From assembly GCA_903872005.1 (NCBI GenBank), contig CAIQJD010000727.1:1-9008 (forward strand): a DNA stretch of 9,008 nt. The letters are read 5' to 3'. Each line of letters opens with the position of its first letter. Positions within the stretch are counted from its first letter, which is position 1. Source of the DNA: an uncultured bacterium. Its GTDB lineage: Bacteria > Chloroflexota > Anaerolineae > JACIWP01. The notes beneath the pieces are model-generated. The model did no database searches. It saw nothing but the letters and a program-made list of their open reading frames with translations, and was not told the origin of the DNA. Position numbers and translations under genes: made by a program. Below are positions 5,895 through 9,008 of this stretch, in pieces.

Positions 5895-7823
5895 ATGCGT
5901 GGCACATTGACTGAGAAGATCCTCTCTCGCCATCTATTGGAAGGCCAATTGCGCGCCGGCGAGGAAATCGGCATCCGCATTGATCAGACCTTGACCCAGG
6001 ACGCCACCGGCACGATGGCGGCGCTGCAATTCGAGGCGCTGGGCGTCGCGCGCGCCAGGACCGAGCTGTCGGTGAGCTACATTGACCACAATACCATGCA
6101 GATCGGCTACGAGAACGCCGACGACCACCGTTACTTGCGGAGCTTCGCCAGCCGCTACGGCGTCTGGTTCTCGCCGGCCGGCAACGGCATTTGCCACCAG
6201 ATCCATCTGCAACGCTTCGGCCGGCCCGGCCGCACCCTCATCGGCTCGGACAGCCACACGCCGACCGCCGGCGCGCTGGGCATGTTCGCCGTCGGCGTGG
6301 GCGGCCTGGATGTGGCGCTGGCCATGGCCGGCGAACCCTTCTACCTCATCGCCCCGCGCGTCTTCCGCGTCTGGCTCAGCGGCCAGTTGCCGCGCCGCGT
6401 CTCGGCCAAGGACCTGATCCTGGAAGTGCTACGGCGCATGTCCAGCAAGGGCAACGTGGGCAAGGCGCTGGAATATGCCGGCCCGGGCCTGGCGGCTCTC
6501 AGTGTGCCGCAACGCGCGACCATCGCCAACATGGGCGCCGAGCTGGGCGTCACCACCTCGATCTTCCCCAGCGACGAGCAGACGCGCCAGTACCTGATCG
6601 CCCAGGGCCGCGCCGGCCAATGGGAGGCGCTAGAGGCCGATGCCGACGCCCAGTATGAAGGCCAATTCGAGATCAACCTCTCGACCCTGGAGCCGCTGGT
6701 GGCCCTGCCCCATCACCCCGATAACGTCGTGCCGGTCAGTCAGGTGGCCGGCCTGCCGGTGCAACAGGTGCTCCTGGGGAGCTGCACCAATGGCGGCTAC
6801 GCCGACCTGACTCTGGCGGCCAAGATGGTTGCCGGCCGGCGCGTCGCCGAAGGCGTTTCGTTTGGGGTCACGCCGGCATCGCGCCAGGTCTTGCGCGCCC
6901 TGGCGAAATCGTCGCATCTGACCGAGCTGATTGACGCCGGCGCGCGCATCATGGAGCCGGTCTGCGGCTTCTGCATCGGCGTTTGCCAGGCGCCAGAGAG
7001 CGACGCCGTCAGCGTCCGCACCAATAACCGCAACTTCGAGGGCCGCACCGGCACCGCTTCGGCCAAAGTCTATCTGGTCAGCCCGCAGACGGCCGCGGCC
7101 AGCGCCCTCACCGGCGTGCTGACCGACCCGCGCACCCTCGATCTGCCGGCGCATGACTATGAAGAGCCGGACGCCTATTGGGATGACAGCGACCTATTCG
7201 TCGCCCCATCGGATGCCCATCAAGAGATCGAGATTCAGCGCGGCCCCAACATCAAGCCGTTGCCCATCAACGACCCGTTCCCCGATCGCCTGAACGGTGT
7301 GGTCAGCCTGAAAGTCGGCGATAAGATCACCACGGATCAGATCATGCCGGCCGGCGCCTACTTGAAATATCGCTCCAATGTGCCGCGCTACGCGCAGGTG
7401 GTCTTCGAGCCGTTGGATCCGGCTTTCGCCGGTCGGGCGCTGGGTCTGAAGCAGGCCGGCACGCCGCACATGATCGTCGCCGGCGAATCCTACGGGCAAG
7501 GCTCCAGCCGTGAGCACGCTGCCCTCTGTCCCATGTATCTGGGCGTCAGGATCGTGCTGGCCCGCTCCATCGAACGCATCCACCTGGCGAATCTGGTGAA
7601 CTTCGGCATCTTGCCCCTCTTCTTTAAGGACGCCGGCGACTATGCGCGCCTGCAGGCCGGCGATAGCTGGAGCCTGGTCGGGCTGCAAGACGCCTTGCGC
7701 TCGGGCAAGGAACTGATCCTGCAAGTCGGCGCGGCTCGCATCCCCGTCACGCACACGCTCACCCCGCGCCAGGCCGAAATGCTTCTGGCCGGCGGCGCGT
7801 TGAACGCCATCCGCAGTAAGTAA
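5895..7823 (+). CDS. Aconitate hydratase, single-chain type of about 640 residues
   Basis: Encodes 642 aa, matching the shorter aconitases (Aquifex type) found in anaerobes and some thermophiles rather than the AcnA or AcnB types of about 900 aa. It isomerises citrate to isocitrate through a [4Fe-4S] cluster. IGSDSHTPTAG (116-126) is the aconitase active-site signature. The cluster cysteines are C297 in GSCTNG and C357 and C360 in VCGFCIG; C364 is an additional nearby cysteine. NRNFEGRTG (379-387) and, in the C-terminal swivel domain, SYGQGSSREHAA (532-543) provide substrate-binding residues. The catalytic and swivel parts, which are separate LeuC and LeuD chains in isopropylmalate isomerase, are joined here by a linker around residues 415-465. 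GGAG (5885-5888) precedes the ATG by 6 nt. Its place between the synthase and the dehydrogenase supports citrate/isocitrate as substrates; homoaconitase activity is a weaker alternative. Confidence 0.88.
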   Translation: MRGTLTEKILSRHLLEGQLRAGEEIGIRIDQTLTQDATGTMAALQFEALGVARARTELSVSYIDHNTMQIGYENADDHRYLRSFASRYGVWFSPAGNGICHQIHLQRFGRPGRTLIGSDSHTPTAGALGMFAVGVGGLDVALAMAGEPFYLIAPRVFRVWLSGQLPRRVSAKDLILEVLRRMSSKGNVGKALEYAGPGLAALSVPQRATIANMGAELGVTTSIFPSDEQTRQYLIAQGRAGQWEALEADADAQYEGQFEINLSTLEPLVALPHHPDNVVPVSQVAGLPVQQVLLGSCTNGGYADLTLAAKMVAGRRVAEGVSFGVTPASRQVLRALAKSSHLTELIDAGARIMEPVCGFCIGVCQAPESDAVSVRTNNRNFEGRTGTASAKVYLVSPQTAAASALTGVLTDPRTLDLPAHDYEEPDAYWDDSDLFVAPSDAHQEIEIQRGPNIKPLPINDPFPDRLNGVVSLKVGDKITTDQIMPAGAYLKYRSNVPRYAQVVFEPLDPAFAGRALGLKQAGTPHMIVAGESYGQGSSREHAALCPMYLGVRIVLARSIERIHLANLVNFGILPLFFKDAGDYARLQAGDSWSLVGLQDALRSGKELILQVGAARIPVTHTLTPRQAEMLLAGGALNAIRSK

Positions 7824-7841
7824 GAAGGGATAAGAACAGAG

Positions 7842-8861
7842 ATGACCTATCGCGTAACCCTGATCCCGGGCGAAGGCACCGGCCCAGAACTGATCGAAGC
7901 GACCAGGCTCGTCCTGGAAGCGACCGGCGTGCCGCTGGAATGGGATGTGCAGATTGCCGGCGAGGCGGCCCTGCAGGCCGAAGGCGACCCGCTGCCGGCG
8001 CGCGTCCTGGAATCCATCAAGGCCAACAAAGTCGCCTTGAAGGGGCCGCTGACCACGCAGCTCGGCGTCGGCTTCCGCAGCGTCACTGTGCGTATGCGCC
8101 AGGCCCTCGACCTGTACGCCAACGTGCGGCCGGCCTTCACGATCCCCGGCGTGCGCGCCCTGTATGACGATCTCGACCTGGTCATCCTGCGCGAGAACAC
8201 CGAAGGGATGTATGCCGGCATCGAACACGACGTCATCCCCGGCGAAGCTGCCGAAGCGATCCGCCTGATCACCCGCAAGGGGAGCGAGCGCATCGTGCGT
8301 TACGCCTTCGAGTATGCCCGCGCGCATGGGCGCAAGTCGGTCACAGCGGTGCATAAGGCCAACGTCCTCAAGTTGACGGACGGCCTGTTCCTGAGCGTGG
8401 CGCAGAAGGTGGCCGCCGAGTACCCTGACATCCCCTTCATGGATCGCATCGTGGACAATATGGCGATGCAGTTGGTGCAGCACCCGCAAGAGTATGACGT
8501 CATCGTCACCACCAACCTCTTCGGCGACATCCTGAGCGATCTGGCCGCCGGCCTGGTGGGCGGGTTGGGGCTGGCCGCCGGCGCAAACATCGGCGTGGAA
8601 GCGGCCCTCTTCGAGCCGGTGCATGGCTCCGCCCCCAAGTACGCCGGCCAGAACAAGGTCAACCCCACGGCGACAATCCTCGCCGGCGCAATGCTCTTGC
8701 GCCATCTGGGCGAAGAGGCCGCGGCCAACCGCGTCGAAGCGGCCGTGCGCGCCGTCATCGGCGAGGGGAAGACGGTCACGTATGATCTGAAGGCGCAGCG
8801 CGACGACCCGACGGCCGTCGGCACGCGCCAGATGGCCGAGGCGATTGCGGCGCGGCTGTAA
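7842..8861 (+). CDS. Isocitrate dehydrogenase (short, beta-decarboxylating dehydrogenase family)
   Basis: Encodes 339 aa, close in length to NAD-type isocitrate and isopropylmalate dehydrogenases. It would oxidise isocitrate to 2-oxoglutarate and CO2. Substrate-site motifs are GPLTT (68-72), [11 protein letters not shown] (77-87) with R79, S80 and R86, LYANVRP (91-97), LRENTEG (116-122), Y124 and K172. Metal ligands are expected at D205 (VDNM), D229 and D233 (GDILSD). The Ser of the RS motif corresponds to the isocitrate-contacting serine of E. coli Icd and is not the isopropylmalate-type or homoisocitrate-type pattern. The cofactor loop reads [15 protein letters not shown] (261-275): the Lys-Tyr pair and Y314 in TVTYD resemble NADP-specific E. 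coli Icd, while the short length and AANIG-type helix resemble NAD enzymes. It begins 18 nt after the aconitase stop, with AAGGGA 11 nt before the ATG, so it is surely cotranscribed. Confidence 0.87.
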   Translation: MTYRVTLIPGEGTGPELIEATRLVLEATGVPLEWDVQIAGEAALQAEGDPLPARVLESIKANKVALKGPLTTQLGVGFRSVTVRMRQALDLYANVRPAFTIPGVRALYDDLDLVILRENTEGMYAGIEHDVIPGEAAEAIRLITRKGSERIVRYAFEYARAHGRKSVTAVHKANVLKLTDGLFLSVAQKVAAEYPDIPFMDRIVDNMAMQLVQHPQEYDVIVTTNLFGDILSDLAAGLVGGLGLAAGANIGVEAALFEPVHGSAPKYAGQNKVNPTATILAGAMLLRHLGEEAAANRVEAAVRAVIGEGKTVTYDLKAQRDDPTAVGTRQMAEAIAARL

Positions 8862-8868
8862 GCGCACG

Positions 8869-8933
8869 AACCTCTCCCAATTCCCTGCCCCCTTCCCCTC
8901 TCCGTACACGGAGAGGGGAAGGGGGTTGAGGTT
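8869..8933. repeat. Long palindromic intergenic element
   Basis: The core arms CCCCCTTCCCCTCTCCGT (8888-8905) and ACGGAGAGGGGAAGGGGG (8908-8925) are a perfect 18-bp inverted repeat with a 2-nt loop. An outer pair, AACCTC (8869-8874) with GAGGTT (8928-8933), extends it. One strand is almost all pyrimidine and the other all purine. The sequence resembles REP/MITE-like palindromes that are scattered between genes in many high-GC bacteria, and it could also end transcription of the operon or protect the mRNA 3' end. Confidence 0.75.
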
Positions 8934-8984
8934 AGGGGTGAGGTCGAGAGCCAGTTTCAGCGAAATGTGGCGCGCATGAAAACA

Positions 8985-9008
8985 GGCGACCGCAGAGATG
9001 CGGTCGCC
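8985..9008. terminator. Hairpin at window edge, probable intrinsic terminator
   Basis: GGCGACCGCA (8985-8994) and TGCGGTCGCC (8999-9008) form a perfect 10-bp stem with a GAGA (GNRA-type) loop. On the reverse strand the stem is followed by TGTTTTC, a modest U-tract, so it could terminate a leftward gene beyond the window. Whether it also serves the rightward operon depends on bases past 9008. Confidence 0.55.

Noticed and set aside
4465..5907. Long reverse-strand open frame (480 codons) opposite the synthase gene
   Set aside because: It lies antisense to a gene with clear catalytic motifs, has a low-complexity Gln/Gly/His/Val-rich composition typical of GC-driven antisense frames, and shows no domain.
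4450..8861. Leucine biosynthesis (leuA-leuCD-leuB) or alpha-aminoadipate lysine pathway
   Set aside because: The synthase lacks an apparent leucine regulatory domain and has the NRDGVQ motif, the isomerase is one fused aconitase chain, and the dehydrogenase has the isocitrate-type RS motif. The alternatives are less likely, not excluded.
7194..8909. Long reverse-strand open frame (571 codons) opposite the aconitase end and isocitrate dehydrogenase
   Set aside because: Same GC-skew artefact: it spans two real genes and the intergenic palindrome and has no recognisable motif.
1..9008. CRISPR arrays, tRNA or rRNA genes, transposase genes
   Set aside because: No regularly spaced direct repeats, cloverleaf-like sequence, rRNA signature or transposase motif was found on either strand.

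Overview
The window reads as bacterial chromosome of high GC content with tightly packed genes. The gene set (an Re-citrate-synthase-like enzyme, a single-chain aconitase of about 640 residues, a short isocitrate dehydrogenase, and an SAH/MTA-deaminase-like amidohydrolase) fits an anaerobic or facultative lineage such as Chloroflexota. That assignment is inference: there is no rRNA or marker gene here to fix it.

Left part, minus strand (1-2620): three genes run leftward as a probable operon. In order of transcription they are a Gfo/Idh/MocA oxidoreductase (348 aa), a second, clearly different Gfo/Idh/MocA oxidoreductase (375 aa), and the first 56 codons of a thiamine-diphosphate-dependent, acetolactate-synthase-like enzyme that leaves the window at position 1. 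The set looks like catabolism or remodelling of a sugar or polyol, with the substrate unknown. A promoter with a consensus -10 (TATAAT) sits at 2590-2619 and overlaps a small inverted repeat that could be an operator.

Middle (2674-4097, plus strand): a divergent promoter drives an amidohydrolase of the S-adenosylhomocysteine / 5'-methylthioadenosine deaminase type with all expected metal and catalytic residues.

Right part (4106-8861, plus strand): a near-consensus sigma-70-type promoter (TTGACA, 17 bp, TATACT), preceded by a dyad, opens a leader of about 280 nt. The leader holds a 25-codon ORF with a good ribosome-binding site, two strong hairpins (one inside and just after the ORF, one terminator-like) and a possible Shine-Dalgarno-sequestering element. 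Three genes follow: an HMGL-family synthase resembling Re-citrate synthase, an aconitase and an isocitrate dehydrogenase. Together they could convert oxaloacetate plus acetyl-CoA to 2-oxoglutarate (the glutamate-forming arm of the TCA cycle). The leader suggests the module is controlled after transcription starts, by a mechanism I do not recognise.

Downstream (8862-9008): a long palindromic element resembling dispersed intergenic repeats, then a perfect 10-bp hairpin at the window edge that looks like a terminator.
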